A stretch of DNA of 64,000 nt from contig NC_090288.1 of assembly GCF_037392515.1 (NCBI RefSeq), positions 9,093,969 to 9,157,968 on the forward strand, written 5' to 3'. This DNA is from Haliotis asinina (Eukaryota; Mollusca; Gastropoda; Lepetellida; Haliotidae). Below, piece after piece: positions 48,301-58,300 of the stretch. How positions within the stretch are numbered: position 1 is the first letter of the stretch; each line of letters starts with the position of its first letter. Below the pieces are notes generated by a model, which did not search any database, was not told the origin of the DNA, and worked only from the letters and a program-made list of their open reading frames with translations. The position numbers and the translations under genes were made by a program.

Positions 48301-51300
48301 CAAACAAGTGATCACTCTAGGATTCTGACTATATCATTAACATGGATTTATATTGTGCATGCTTTCAAAAACAGCAAAACAAACGCAACACGTGAACGCT
48401 TACGTTAATGAGATTTCAGTTTTCGAAACCAGGGTTCCTTTTGCTGTACATTACATTTTGTAATGGGATTTTTAGTGTCGAAACCCTTGTTATGATTTAG
48501 GAATCCAATCTTTCAAGAAGGAATAACTGAATTTACTGCCATGGTTTAATAGTTTGTTTTGTCTGGTTGGACAAGTTAGCACAGTCAGTAACCAACTACA
48601 TCAAAGTACTCACCTTGAGAAGATAGAAAGGATCTGTAAACGGTAGATGTATCTCATTTGTGACATTCTCATCCGATCTACAGCAGGTCCCGATCTTAAC
48701 CTCTAAGGTAAGGGTATTGATGGTCACGTTTGGTAAATGACCCTCGGAATCGTCCAGTCGGTATGGCGAGATGGTAACATCAGATCTCATGAATCCTGGG
48801 AAAGATCAACAATACTGACATTGGGCACGGAATGAACCGGCAAAATAAATAGACATGTTTCATGGACAGACGGTTTTCACCTCGTGCAAAAGGAAAGGAC
48901 CTCCGGTGGTCTTGTTTAAGAAGGATTTGCTGTTTGAAGTGACACATATATATTATTGCTGCTACTATCGCAATGCATAATGCATAGGGCATTCGAGGTC
49001 ATATCCTAACACAAACGACCCGATTTCAAAAGCAAATACAATGTAAATGTTAAATTCAAAAGAAAGAGACGTGAAGACGGAGCACCTCGAGGACAGTCGC
49101 CTTGATCTTGAAATATACAGTAGGTGCCAGGAGGCCAAGACCTGATGTCATTCTGACTGGATGTTGTGTGAGCATTTGTGCTGTTCCCAGGTTCAGTGTC
49201 CTTGACCTTTGTAACGTCCTTCCTCATGCAGAAGTTGAGCTGCAACTGAAACCAGTTGTATGGCCCTAGCAAGTGAAGATGTTCTGGCCACACCTGGTAG
49301 TCCACCTGCCACTGGGCGGGTGAGTAGGTCAGGTTGATGTACCCCAGCTGCCAGCCATATTCGGGTGGTTCTGGACACCCGTAGAATGGCGCGAGAAGAC
49401 CATAGCTTCCTGTGGGCCATGACGTCTGCTTGCTTTCTGAAGTGGAAAGGAACTGAACTGAAACTGCTGTTGGGTCCCATACACAGGTATTGATATTAGA
49501 AAATCTATCTAATATAGTAAACGCCAAACGAAACGCTACCCTCCTTCCTTAATGACAGAGGTACCAAAATCCTCAGCTATCTTTGTGATTCGTGGACGTC
49601 TTGGTCTGTCTACGGTGACCTCAGTCTGTCTGTGGGATGCTTGGAAGATCTATGCCTTCTACGTGCACCAGGATGTTGTGTGTGGCCGTTCAAATCATAC
49701 ATGGCGTTGGTGTACTTCAGCACCCTTGCTTTCCACTGTTTTTGACAATATTACATTTCATTCAAGCTCAACTAATATTTAATCATTTGCTTCAATGCAA
49801 GTTGTAACATGTTGTTTAAAGTGCCCATTAAGCACACAAATGACCACACCATGTTTAATTTGACTGTATATATTTGAGTATAAATTTTAGGGTGTTTCCA
49901 TTCTTTTTGTTCGTAGTATGTAGTATATATAATTGTATATTGTGAGCATTAGATTCGTGCCGATGGTTGCAACAAAGTGGTATATGACAGGCGTGTCATG
50001 CTTCGGGCTTTCCTCCCTCATAAAACTGACCAATGACATAACTCAAAGCGAGTGAGTGAATGTAGTTTTACGCCGCTTTTAGCAACATTCCACCAGAAAT
50101 GGGTTTCACAAAGTTCACAACCATATGGGGAATCGAACGGAAGTCTTCGGCGAAACAACTGTACAAAGTCCCGTCAAACCAAATCGCTCATTGACCAAAT
50201 CCTTCTCCTTTTTCACCAAATTCACTAATTAATCCTTAACTATCAAATAAGAAACAAGAACACCTACTAATAACCCATTTGAACACCCATGAAAACGTTT
50301 CGTTAAAAGAACTTACAAGAAGCTTGAAAAAATCTGAATTTCTTCAGAAGGTTTTGAGCAGTATTGCTTGAATATTACATAAAGAAAAAACAAAGAGTAT
50401 TGATTTTTGTCAGTGCTGCACTGGAGACATACAGGTGAGAGGAAGTACCGAACACGGTCGCAAATGAGAAAATCAGAAATCTAACTAACATATCTACTTT
50501 GGAAGCCTATTGATAATTTAGAAGTGGTAAACGAGTACCTACTTTGTCCACAGTCTGCCCCCATGAATCCTTCCGGACAAACACACAGACAGGTGGAGGG
50601 ATCAATATGGCCGCCATTCTTGCAGGTATGACCATAGCATGCTGAAAATATAGAAATATAGAAGATTCAAGGAATATGTCCTCAAATAGGATAAAGTTAG
50701 CAATACAACCCAAACAACAATCAATCGCAGTTATGTCATGTTCAAAAGACAATCACCTCAAAATCTTATTTATTGGTTATGGTTAATCATGTTAATGTTT
50801 GGCTCAACATTGTGATGCGCCTCGAGAACTGTTATAGTTTTCGAATGTTTTCATTTACACATAATTCCAAAATGATATCTCTGCACCTGTCTGTTCAGTC
50901 TGTGAGTTAACTGAAATGTGTCTTATATACTGTAGCCTGTCTAAACACCCGTGCACCGTGATATGCCTGTTTCATATACTGTTTAAGTTGATACTGTCAG
51001 ACTAGCGTTACACGTATTTGCTATGGTGAGTGAGTGCGTTGGGCTTTACGCACCCATTAGCAATATTCCAGCAATATCTGCGGGGACGCCAGAAATTGGC
51101 TTCATACATTGCTACCATGTTGGGAATCCAAACCGGGTCTTCTGCGTGGCGAGCGAACGCTTTAACCACGGGGCTACCCCACCGCTTCGTATTTGGTAAC
51201 AGTTAACATAAACATGATAATAATTGTGCTAACTTACGTGAAAGCTCCGTATTCGGGGTGAAGTCAGTCTGTACAACACCCAGAAAGGACAAACACAATG

Positions 51301-51328
51301 GTGTGAAGAGCAGTCTCCCCAGCAGCAT
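35896..51328 (-). CDS. Secreted EGF/ApeC/kringle/fucolectin/discoidin/PAN/CUB protein, paralogue of the receptor's front half
   Basis: Exons in transcription order: 51328-51238, 50641-50543, 49436-49086, 48795-48614, 47740-47575, 46882-46646, 45021-44920, 44097-43999, 43477-43226, 42389-42223, 41762-41610, 41368-41227, 40549-40247, 38405-38221, 36866-36641, 36338-35896. The sum is 3,198 nt (1,065 residues plus stop) with all phases in agreement. An optional 21-nt micro-exon at 44854-44834 would add seven residues. A signal peptide and the lack of any membrane segment or lipid-anchor tail point to secretion. The order of ApeC, kringle, fucolectin, F5/8C and CUB copies the neighbouring receptor, but this gene adds EGF and PAN modules and a second CUB and then stops. 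Binding of glycans or microbes is inferred from domain content. It could act as a soluble partner, opsonin or competitor of the receptor. Confidence 0.82.
36641..38405 (-). CDS. Secreted paralogue exons 14-15: first CUB domain
   Basis: Exons 38405-38221 ([35 protein letters not shown]) and 36866-36641 (VSADCQDSIAVTDV, ALGNKVDVVLRSCMKL, SGFLVNVSVA). The [17 protein letters not shown] block closely matches the receptor's CUB ([16 protein letters not shown]), and the phase-0 intron is shared. The 1.35-kb intron between them holds short direct repeats but no other gene. Confidence 0.82.
37461..37536. repeat. 38-bp direct duplication
   Basis: Two adjacent copies of a unit beginning TGGCATTTTAGAAGTTGAGG and ending AATAGGACAAA, at 37461 and 37499, in the intron of the first CUB domain of the secreted paralogue. 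A nearby TTTGTCCTATTTG (37571) is an inverted partial copy. Confidence 0.8.
39140..39895 (-). mobile_element. Tc1-like DNA transposon remnant
   Basis: Minus-strand fragments resemble a Tc1 transposase: an N-terminal GRPPVTTLRQNRRIV, central pieces, PDLKPIEHLWDEIEWRL, and the C-terminal FINRFICSMYRRR with IGGHTD. The reading frame is broken by several stops and frameshifts. It contains a 30-bp tandem duplication (see the repeat at 39549-39607). The element lies in the intron between the PAN exon and the first CUB exon of the secreted paralogue, in the same orientation as the gene. I could not identify its terminal inverted repeats. Confidence 0.75.
39549..39607. repeat. 30-bp tandem duplication inside the Tc1-like remnant
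   Basis: Two nearly identical adjacent copies of a unit beginning GGACCATTATTCTCGAACAC at 39549 and 39579. The duplication lies in transposase-derived sequence and adds ten codons of VVFENNGP-type residues in the minus frame. It arose after or during decay of the element. Confidence 0.9.
40247..40549 (-). CDS. Secreted paralogue exon 13: PAN/Apple domain
   Basis: This 303-nt exon, phase 1-1, encodes VTFDLSCSEDSPRLGIQ, a FKVENTQTLGRCEAICL segment, CASFMYHNDWRRCDLI and a closing W.LVDNADRIYGQPMC. The pattern of a cysteine-containing helix (LGRCEAIC), then CASF, then RRCDL is typical of PAN/Apple modules, which bind proteins or sugars. The receptor gene has no matching exon between its discoidin and CUB exons, so this module was gained here or lost there as a single exon. 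Confidence 0.75.
41227..42389 (-). CDS. Secreted paralogue exons 10-12: F5/8 type C (discoidin) domain
   Basis: Exons 42389-42223 (KCGLPLGLTSGLIRDFQVTS, then HGWCADSTRDKDPYIQ), 41762-41610 (VDLLTPVEVQGVEVQGWMDG, SFIVMYG) and 41368-41227 (AEFPQRFLFVQSIFTRYIRL, CLKMEVIGCP). Phases are 1, 0, 0, 1, identical to the receptor gene, and the third exon has the same length (142 nt). The domain is complete. A PAN module follows directly, whereas in the receptor a CUB domain follows. Confidence 0.87.
42601..42752. repeat. (TATC/ATAT)n low-complexity tract
   Basis: TATATTTTATATTTTATA followed by CTATAT and CTATCT units over about 150 bp, in the intron before the discoidin exons of the secreted paralogue. 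Confidence 0.9.
43226..45021 (-). CDS. Secreted paralogue exons 7-9: fucolectin-like domain
   Basis: Exons 45021-44920 (DVSADPPDVAANKLV, AWHAVDQDL), 44097-43999 ([20 protein letters not shown]) and 43477-43226 ([45 protein letters not shown]). The first and last exons have exactly the same lengths as the receptor's (102 and 252 nt), with the same phase-1 introns. The receptor's 57-nt exon has no obvious match here. This is the fucolectin/F-type beta-sandwich, with sugar binding likely but not demonstrated. The long intron between the first two exons contains a tandem repeat with YY1-like motifs. Confidence 0.77.
44330..44640. repeat. Two-unit tandem repeat (period 171 bp) with YY1-like motifs
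   Basis: Unit one includes TTTTTGGAGCCCATTTTCC and CCAAGATGGCCTCCGAGATGG. Unit two includes TTTTTGGAGCCCATTGTC and CCAAGATGGCGTCCAAGATGG with CCGCC. The shared block TTTTGGAGCC is at 44391 and 44562. The AAGATGG(C) cores resemble YY1 sites. It lies in the intron between the first two fucolectin exons of the secreted paralogue. Confidence 0.8.
44834..44854 (-). CDS. Possible 21-nt micro-exon in the fucolectin domain
   Basis: On the minus strand, 21 nt are flanked by ATGCAG and GTATGTAAG. They are phase 1-1 and would add seven residues (ASPTTDA, then G) without breaking frame. It sits where the receptor has its 57-nt exon. It may be chance, since direct splicing of the neighbouring exons is also in frame. 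Confidence 0.25.
45689..46025. mobile_element. Short non-autonomous element with about 40-bp inverted ends
   Basis: An end of about 40 bp (AAACAAAAAGTATGGGAACA, at 45693-45732) recurs inverted at 45982-46021 with very few mismatches. TA-rich sequence flanks both sides. The 0.34-kb interior has no convincing protein. This is a Tc1/mariner-type MITE. It sits in the intron between the kringle and the first fucolectin exon of the secreted paralogue. A related end occurs at 49882-49916. Confidence 0.75.
46646..46882 (-). CDS. Secreted paralogue exon 6: kringle domain
   Basis: This 237-nt exon, phase 1-1, encodes RRECVYAEDGG, ASYRGRRSEW, SSCDMWAESGWP, the ISDLEDNYCRKGMSTWEEPT segment and a LLYCYIDKC end: six cysteines in kringle spacing. 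It matches the receptor's kringle exon, which is one codon longer. The donor is GTTAGTACT. Confidence 0.85.
47575..49436 (-). CDS. Secreted paralogue exons 3-5: ApeC domain
   Basis: Three exons (49436-49086, 48795-48614, 47740-47575), about residues 64-296. Visible motifs are [55 protein letters not shown] followed by DCPRGF, GTCCRSDENV, LPFTDPFYLLK, the DCQRV segment and a closing LNLCFYKPH. The exon lengths (351, 182 and 166 nt) and phases (1, 0, 1) mirror those of the receptor (330, 182 and 142 nt). The donor after CPR is weak (GTGCTCCG), but the join to GFMRS restores the family's CPxGF motif and supports the model. A serine/threonine/asparagine-rich insert before the second WP motif is longer here. 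Confidence 0.82.
47815..47935. repeat. AT-rich (TTAAA)n tract
   Basis: ATTAATATTAAAAAATTAAAA and a run of TTAAA pentamers around 47838-47870, in the intron upstream of the third ApeC exon of the secreted paralogue. Confidence 0.85.
49555..49916 (-). mobile_element. Degraded Tc1-like fragment with a related end
   Basis: The end at 49882-49916 (AAATTTTAGGGTGTTTCCAT and on) matches the outer end of the element at 45689-46025. The adjoining minus-strand sequence near 49555-49620 can be read as RPRRPRITKIAEDFGT, similar to the basic linker of Tc1 transposases. The rest is not recognisable. It is probably a decayed relative that shares ends with the MITE. It lies in the intron between the EGF and first ApeC exons. 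Confidence 0.4.
50046..50170 (-). repeat. Family A SINE copy in the secreted gene
   Basis: On the plus strand: CGAGTGAGTGAATGTAGTTT, TACGCCGCTTTTAGCAACAT, AGAAATGGGTTTCACAAAGT and ATGGGGAATCGAAC, which is the complement of the family plan. It is in the intron between the EGF and ApeC exons. Confidence 0.65.
50543..50641 (-). CDS. Secreted paralogue exon 2: EGF-like module
   Basis: This 99-nt exon, phase 1-1, encodes PCYGHTCKNGGHIDPSTCLC, VCPEGFMGADCGQ. The six-cysteine EGF pattern with GF.G.DC ending is clear. It has no counterpart in the receptor gene, whose signal exon splices straight to the ApeC domain. Its symmetrical phase makes gain or loss by exon shuffling simple. Confidence 0.8.
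51026..51185 (-). repeat. Family A SINE, nearly full length
   Basis: GGTGAGTGAGTGCGTTGGGC, TAGCAATATTCCAGCAATAT, GCCAGAAATTGGCTTCATAC, TGGGAATCCAAACCGGGTCT and GAACGCTTTAACCACGGGGC. It lies about 50 bp downstream of the signal-peptide exon, in the first intron of the secreted paralogue. Confidence 0.75.
51238..51328 (-). CDS. Secreted paralogue exon 1: signal peptide
   Basis: The ATG at 51328 opens a 30-residue exon beginning MLLGRLLFTPLCLSFLG, a classic hydrophobic signal sequence, with likely cleavage near VVQT. It is followed by DFTPNTELS and a good donor (GTAAGTTAG), phase 1. Unlike the receptor gene, the next exon is an EGF module. Confidence 0.75.
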
Positions 51329-51329
51329 T

Positions 51330-54300
51330 CTTGAAGTTGGAATTATATGTTATTCAAAAACACAAAAAGATCCTCCTTCATACACGTATTTCCCCATCTC
51401 CCATCCATCACTCTGCACACCCAGCAGTTCATACCCTCCCCTCCTTCCAGACACCGTATATGACATCCAACACCCTCGTCCACATCCCCATCCCCACACA
51501 CCCTCACCACAGAAACACACAGGGTCATGAACACGAATTTCCATCATAGGACCCTGTCATAACTAAAGACAGAATTGTGCAAAACAGAACAGAACACAGA
51601 ACAGAATTTATACAGTATAAAGGTCTCATAGCCTAGGGTGAAACAATAGTATATTAGATAATTTAAGGATCACATGGCATTTGCGTTCGACGTCAATTAA
51701 ATACATATCTAAAAGAATATGACTGCATTTTTAATATATTTTGGCAGTTTGGGCACTTTAAATGCTATGGACATTTAGGTAAGATGGGGCATATTTTTAC
51801 GTATTGCTGAATATTTCTCACAGACAAACGTAACATGAAATTCATCTTCCAATGCCCTGAAGCTACATAATTTACAAAATGAATTACTCAAATCATTATC
51901 TTTAGATTTATGGTAATTGTTAACTCTAAGTTGTATACAGTGATTCTAAATTTGCGAAATGCTCGGATTAAAGAATAACGAAGCATTGCCAACATCTTGA
52001 CCTAAGCACACCTAAGAAAAAACACATGCAAATAATAGCTTTATTAGATGCAAATTTCCCAACCCTCAAAAACCGTTTTAAAAAATGTTGCATGTTTTTT
52101 TTCCAATTAAATGATAATATTTAAACCCGAAGTTTCAGCACTATAGAGCAAGTTTGCCATAAAAATCGTACATACTGACTTTAATGAAAGGTCATGTTTT
52201 TACTGAAAAGATTAAAAATAGGAATCATTGCTTTTATAGCTTGAGTTGGTAATACTGAACCTGCCTTAGTCCATTCAAAAACAGAGGAAAATGATGAAGC
52301 CAAAGATTCATAAGTAACAGACTTTAGATTTACTTTAGAATTATGTGTTTGAATCCCCATCATGAATACTCAAAGCATAAATCGGTACATACCTTCCAAA
52401 GCCACCAATGTACAGCTGTGTCCTGGGCAGCTGCTGCACTAAACAACGTGCAACACCGTAAATCACCAACGGTTCAGGAAATAACAGAAACTACCGGAGC
52501 AACATTATCGCCACACGAGAACTTTAACCAGAGACATGAGACACGGATTAGTAAACTCAGAGGTTGGATGTTGACGACAATTTGCAATAATCAGAGTATT
52601 TTGCTCAATTACTTTAAAAGGCAGCTTGGATTTCTTAATCCCTTACACAGACATCGTTGGTTTGTGTCCGGCTCGAATAACAGAAGTTGATGACAGTGGA
52701 AGAATTTTCAAAGACACGTTCTGTATTTGTATATTTCTAACTGACAGAACATGGTAGGACAAACAAATAATACAACTGTAGAGTGAGTGAGTTTAGTTTT
52801 ACGCCGCTTTTAGCACTATTCCAGCAATATCACGACGAGAGACATTAGAGATGGGCTTCATACATTGTACCCATGTGGGGAATCGAACCTCGGTCTTCGG
52901 TGTGGCAAGCGAACGCTTTAACAACAAGGCTACCCCGCCGCCCTGGTATCCTCTGTCGTCATATAGCTGGAAGAGTGCTAAAAGCGGCGTAAAACTAAAC
53001 TCACTCACTTATTCACTCTACAGCTGTGTTATTTGTTTGTCCTATCATGTTCTGTCAGCTAGTACACGGTATGTTTCAACAACATTATTTGTGTTCAGGA
53101 GACAGGAGTATTTGTTGATTCTGGAACATTGGGAAAGATGAGTTCGATAAACATTACTTCCAATTCTTGTTTAATTTCAACATGACCTTGTAATTATGAC
53201 TGAGTGTGTATTCCTATCTAATGTTATATTTATCTTTGTGCATATGTATGTGGAAATTGATATAAAGTGCGGGGCAAAGGTAAGCTCTTTTATGTTAAAT
53301 TCAATTAAAATTAAACCAGTTGTTATTAGATCTTTTTTATTCTATCAGTCACTTAACCATTATTTAAAATAAATTTGGGCCTTTTGACTATCCACCGGGA
53401 CAATTTGACCAAATTTGGTGAGGCGTTTTACAACTGGGGCAAATGGATTGGTGCCCAACTTTGAGTGCTGACAAAACGCATGTATAGTTCGTCGATTTGT
53501 TATAGAATTGTTCCCTATACTGTGTACTCATGAAATTCTTTTCACTAGGGGAAGGGTAGTGGAGAAGTCGGTCCGAGAAAAATACATCTTTATACATCTG
53601 TATTGATGATCTTCCACCTTCCGAGCAAACAAAATGATAAGAAGAACAAGTGTTAGTGTTATCACAACCAGATCTTTCATTTCGATAACACGTTTCTGTG
53701 TGTGAAGATTTTAAAAAAAGAATACAACATTAATCACAGCTATTCCTTTGATTGTACTCCCTCCTGTCTTTCAAACACCTGAATGAATTATTCTGGATTA
53801 CCATGTCCAGATTCTTCACTCCTCAGAATATAGTAAGGGCTGGCTGGTCGTTTTCAGTGGTAACCATGACGACAAGAAGTGTTTGTGAGGGCATACCGGT
53901 TTCAGACAGTTCGACAGCTGGCCAGACACTCGATAGTGAATCTCAGGTTTTGTAAACATGGGCAGTACACTTGTCACAGAACTTGGAGACTGAACTCCAC
54001 AGGTCTTCGGGCAAGTGAAATGCATTTGGACTGGTGCTCAGGCAAGAATTTTGTATGTCTAATTAATCGATCCATGGTTTTGTTGTTGCCCTCTGGTGAC
54101 CAACTGCTAACGTTTCGTGTTTGCAGACACCTGTAGAAATTGCAGAGAGCGACATAGAGAATATCCAGACTATTTCTCAAAGAGGGGAATGCGGATAGCC
54201 ATTAGGTGGTTGTCAACAATACTAGTGGTGTTCTCTCACTGAAGCTCAGAATTGAGACTGACCCATCATATACTCTTAAAAGGTAAGTAGTGGAACCCAA

Positions 54301-55379
54301 GCTTCCACCATGGATAGTAATGAACACATTTTCCAAAGACAGACAAGTGGTGATGCTCTCTCAAAATGTTCACTATCATATCAACACTGATTGACTCTGG
54401 TGTTTCTCCCATCTTTTTCAATCGTAAAATATAAATGAATCTCCCCACATTTATTGTGAGAGCATATTACCTACCATCACAGGGTCCATGAGGAATGTAC
54501 CCACGTGCTTGAGTATTATGACTGGTCTATCACAACATGTAAGATGTTGTACTCATTTCAGTCTGATCCTACAAGCACCAGTAACTAGGAAGTTATTCAA
54601 AACCAAACCTTTGCCTCCAAAAGCAAGATTCGTTTCTGGTTTTGAGACATTCCAGCAGAACGTCCTGAGACGTTCAATATATCCTGTTGATCTGGCAATC
54701 AAACACTGAACCATAGTGCCACACCAACCTCCACATGAGACAGGTGTGGTCATGACAGGTGTTCGGGCATAGAACAACATGCTCAAATGGAGTCATATGA
54801 TTTAAACTAACACATATGCATGTCACTGAAGTTATTTCACTGCGATACAGAAAAAACACAATAACAGAATATGGAATGCAAAGCAATTTAATTTCAAGAT
54901 GTTTCTGCAAAGGCTTAAACACCTTGACATGATAACAAAATGGTTTGACATTTCTTCAGATCCAAGACAATGATTTATGTGAAATTGTGATGACTGGTCA
55001 TTCAGGAGATCATGAATAAAAAAAATATTGTTCATAATGCCATGATTCGATTTCTATACAATTACTTAAATGGTACATGGTTCTTGCAACAAGATCTCTG
55101 AAATTTGAAATGCATCACAAGTGTGTCTGTCGCCAGAATATACCATTCAGCACTCTGAATCAAAGATCTGTCTGTGAGAAGCACTACATATTCAGGAGTT
55201 AGATGTCCTTAGATGGAATGATGCTCTGATATGTACTGACTGAACATTTCCAGTTCAAGGAGAACTAGTCATCCACGTGTCGGCCACAGCTTTGAATGAG
55301 ACATAGATATCCGACCAACACTCCTGCCAGGGACTTGTGCATCCACCATCCCATGGCTGCTGATCGGTTCAATTCTCTA
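51330..55379. other. Intergenic region between MCM3AP and the secreted paralogue
   Basis: Contains a C-rich stretch at 51380-51530 and the foldback SINE pair. The MCM3AP 3' UTR presumably occupies the upper part; a minus-strand AATAAA at 54450-54455 is one candidate end. No other gene is recognised. Confidence 0.45.
52781..53012. repeat. Foldback pair of family A SINEs
   Basis: A nearly full-length minus-orientation copy (GAGTGAGTTTAGTTTTACGC to GCTTTAACAACAAGGCTACC, 52781-52940) is joined to a plus-orientation 3' part ending GCTAAAAGCGGCGTAAAACT, AAACTCACTCACT. The outer 35 bp on each side are near-perfect inverted copies. This looks like one SINE inserted head-on into another. Confidence 0.8.
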
Positions 55380-58300
55380 TCATGAATTTAACATGAATTC
55401 CAGTCTTTTTTCAAACAGTTGACTCTCCTGTCTAAAAGCATCCACCTTGTCCTTCAGGCTGTGTATTTTCCCACCGATGGTCATGTCCGCATCCTCCTCA
55501 CAGAACTCAGCTTCCATATCTGGGTTCGGTTCTGGATCCTTCACTCTATTCCTGCTCAGAACCTGATGAGTCTTCACCCCAGAAGCAGGATACCAGTCCA
55601 TGGCCCCTGCTGATGCAATGGGCAGCAAGTTCCCTGCATCAATCCCAACATCCATCTCCATGTTTCCCTCTAGCAACAAGGACTCAAGGTACTTCTCAAA
55701 CTTGCGATCCTTCTCCTTCTCTGCTGCAATGGAGGACATGAGAGAGGAACACTGCGACGTCAGAGACCGAAGGCTTTCCGTCTGGTGGCAGCCCTCTGTC
55801 ATCATCATGAGGACTGGAATCTCTTCCTCCTTGGCAACACACTTCTCATGCTTCTTCTCCACAGCTTTCTCCACAGTCTCCATCACTGTATGACCTTTAC
55901 AAGACAGAAAGTAAGGCATTGTCTTAGAACAGGGTTGTTTTCCACTTCTGAAGGAGCAAAGCCACCATAGGATATTGGGAACAGACCATGTTTAACATAA
56001 ACAAGAATCATCAGAAGATGACAAATCCCCCAGCCCCCAAAATTTTGAAAGAACACATCATCTGATAATAACTTCAAGTCCAAAATGATTTTTATTTTCA
56101 CTGTCCAAATTGTTTCCAAGGAAATCTTGAAATACGTAAAAGCCAAAAATCTGCAAATAGCAAAAGGCACCACTTTCGGACCTGTTTGAAATATATTCCA
56201 GGATGGACATACATACAGACACATGAAGTGATGACTATATGCCCCTGAATAACAATCTGCTGATACATAGAATAGAATTTAGATGAAGACTGAGTTATGA
56301 TAACAGCCTTTTCCTGAATGTCAAATTTACTGTAGAAAATCTTGAAATATTGATATGAAGAGTTGTAGACATGTTAATAACTGATAAATAGTCTTTGGTA
56401 CTGCAGTTACAACTCATTTGCCACTTACAGTCAATATTGTTGTCAAACATGGCTTCCTTCCAGGATTCGGGGGCAGCAAAGTCATTAAACTCTTCCTCTG
56501 AGTAGTACACAAACAGCTCTCGGGGAGGGTTCTGAAACATAGCAGGCACAGTATGAGATATCAGAGTTAGTGAATTGCATTTTATCTATCTATCTATTCT
56601 ATCAATATCGCAATCGAGACACCAGAAATTGGCTTCACACATTGCAACCACATGGGGAATCAAACCCAAGTTTTGTAGTGACAAGCGAATGCTTCAACCC
56701 CTAAGCTTCCCCACCATCCTCGTGGAGTTTTGACCTGAGATACAACAGTTTGAGAATGTGAAAGAAGTGACATGATAGTTGAAATGGGTGCTAAAACATG
56801 AGAGATGACAAATAGAATGCAATATGAAGCCACATTTCACTTCAGCAGAATTCATGAAGGGAGATAGCCCACATTATTTAAGAACTAACCTCAGCATATG
56901 CTGTGCAGGCATAATTATAAGACATATTAGACACTATTTCCACAAGAGTAAAAAATATATTGATGTCAGTTCTTCTATCTGTTCCAGTATCAATAACCCA
57001 TCAGAGGGTGTGTGAATTATTATTACTATTTTTATGTTATAGAAACAAAACCCAAATATATTCTTTGGTTGTTCAATTAAATGCCAGCAATGTCCAGCAA
57101 TTTATTTGTCTTTTCAACTGATCCCAAATCTGTCATCAAGAAATATGAACTCTTACTTAACTTAAGTAAATCAATAAAGCAACAGAGATTGCAGCGTATC
57201 AAAAGTTTGATCTAAATACTCACTTCCTGAGAATGTTTGTCCATGATCGGGAGACATGAGATTCTGTAGTTGATGCAGGCATCGATGACGTCCGTCCAGG
57301 GCATGTTAACGTACGTGGGTTCACACCTGTCTTCCCCCTCCACCAAGTAACACACATCGTTAAATTCCTCCCATACCTTCTGCAGTAAGCTCTTGATCCT
57401 GAAGACACAGTAACCACAGGTGAGTCTCACAACGTCAAGGTTGAAGGGAACATACAAAACCTTGAACCGATGACTTTACATTATCAGGTCTGGTATTTAA
57501 AAGTATAATCTACCAAAGCTAAAAATTGTTTAAAAGTGAGTGAATGAGTATGGTTTTTTCAGCTATTTTAGCAGCAATTCCATGTTCAAACAATATCATG
57601 GAACACCAGAAAAGGGCTTCACACATCATACCCATGTGGGTAATCTAACCCTGATATTTAGTGTGACGAGTGAACTCTTGAAGCACAAGGTTACACCACA
57701 TCCCTAATTGTTTAAAAGATTTTTAACTTATGTAAAGAGAACTGCAGTCTAAGTTGTAAAGATGAAGGATAAAGCAAGTTCTGTGGATAGTCAACTTCTT
57801 TATGGCAGTGAGTGCAACGTTTTAGCGTAACTACTAACGCTGTTATCAAGCAAGTGATACAATTTGAAACATGGAGAATATGTACATTACTGCTTGCTGA
57901 GTATATACAATTAACAAGGTTGATGAACATTTGATATCTGAAGGTGATTTGAGCCGAGTATAGAAGTTGTCATCCATCAAGCATCCCACTTTCGTAATTC
58001 CAAATCTGAGAGAGTTTCCCAGCAATATTCCAGCAGGGGGACAACAGAAATGGGTTGCAAACATTGTGTTTCAGCATGCATAAACCATTAGGGTACCCAA
58101 TCATCTCCGGTAGAGAGAAAAAGTGCACAGGAAGACCCTACCTTGTGGCAAGATGGACGGTGTTCTTCCCCTTGTTCTGCTTGACCACATCCTGGACGAA
58201 GGCCCACACGTCAGAGCAGACCTGCTCCCAGGAGTTGCTGTGGTAGTTGTAGTAGCGGAAACGAGGGAGTTGAAGCATGGAGATCTCCTCGTACAGGTGA

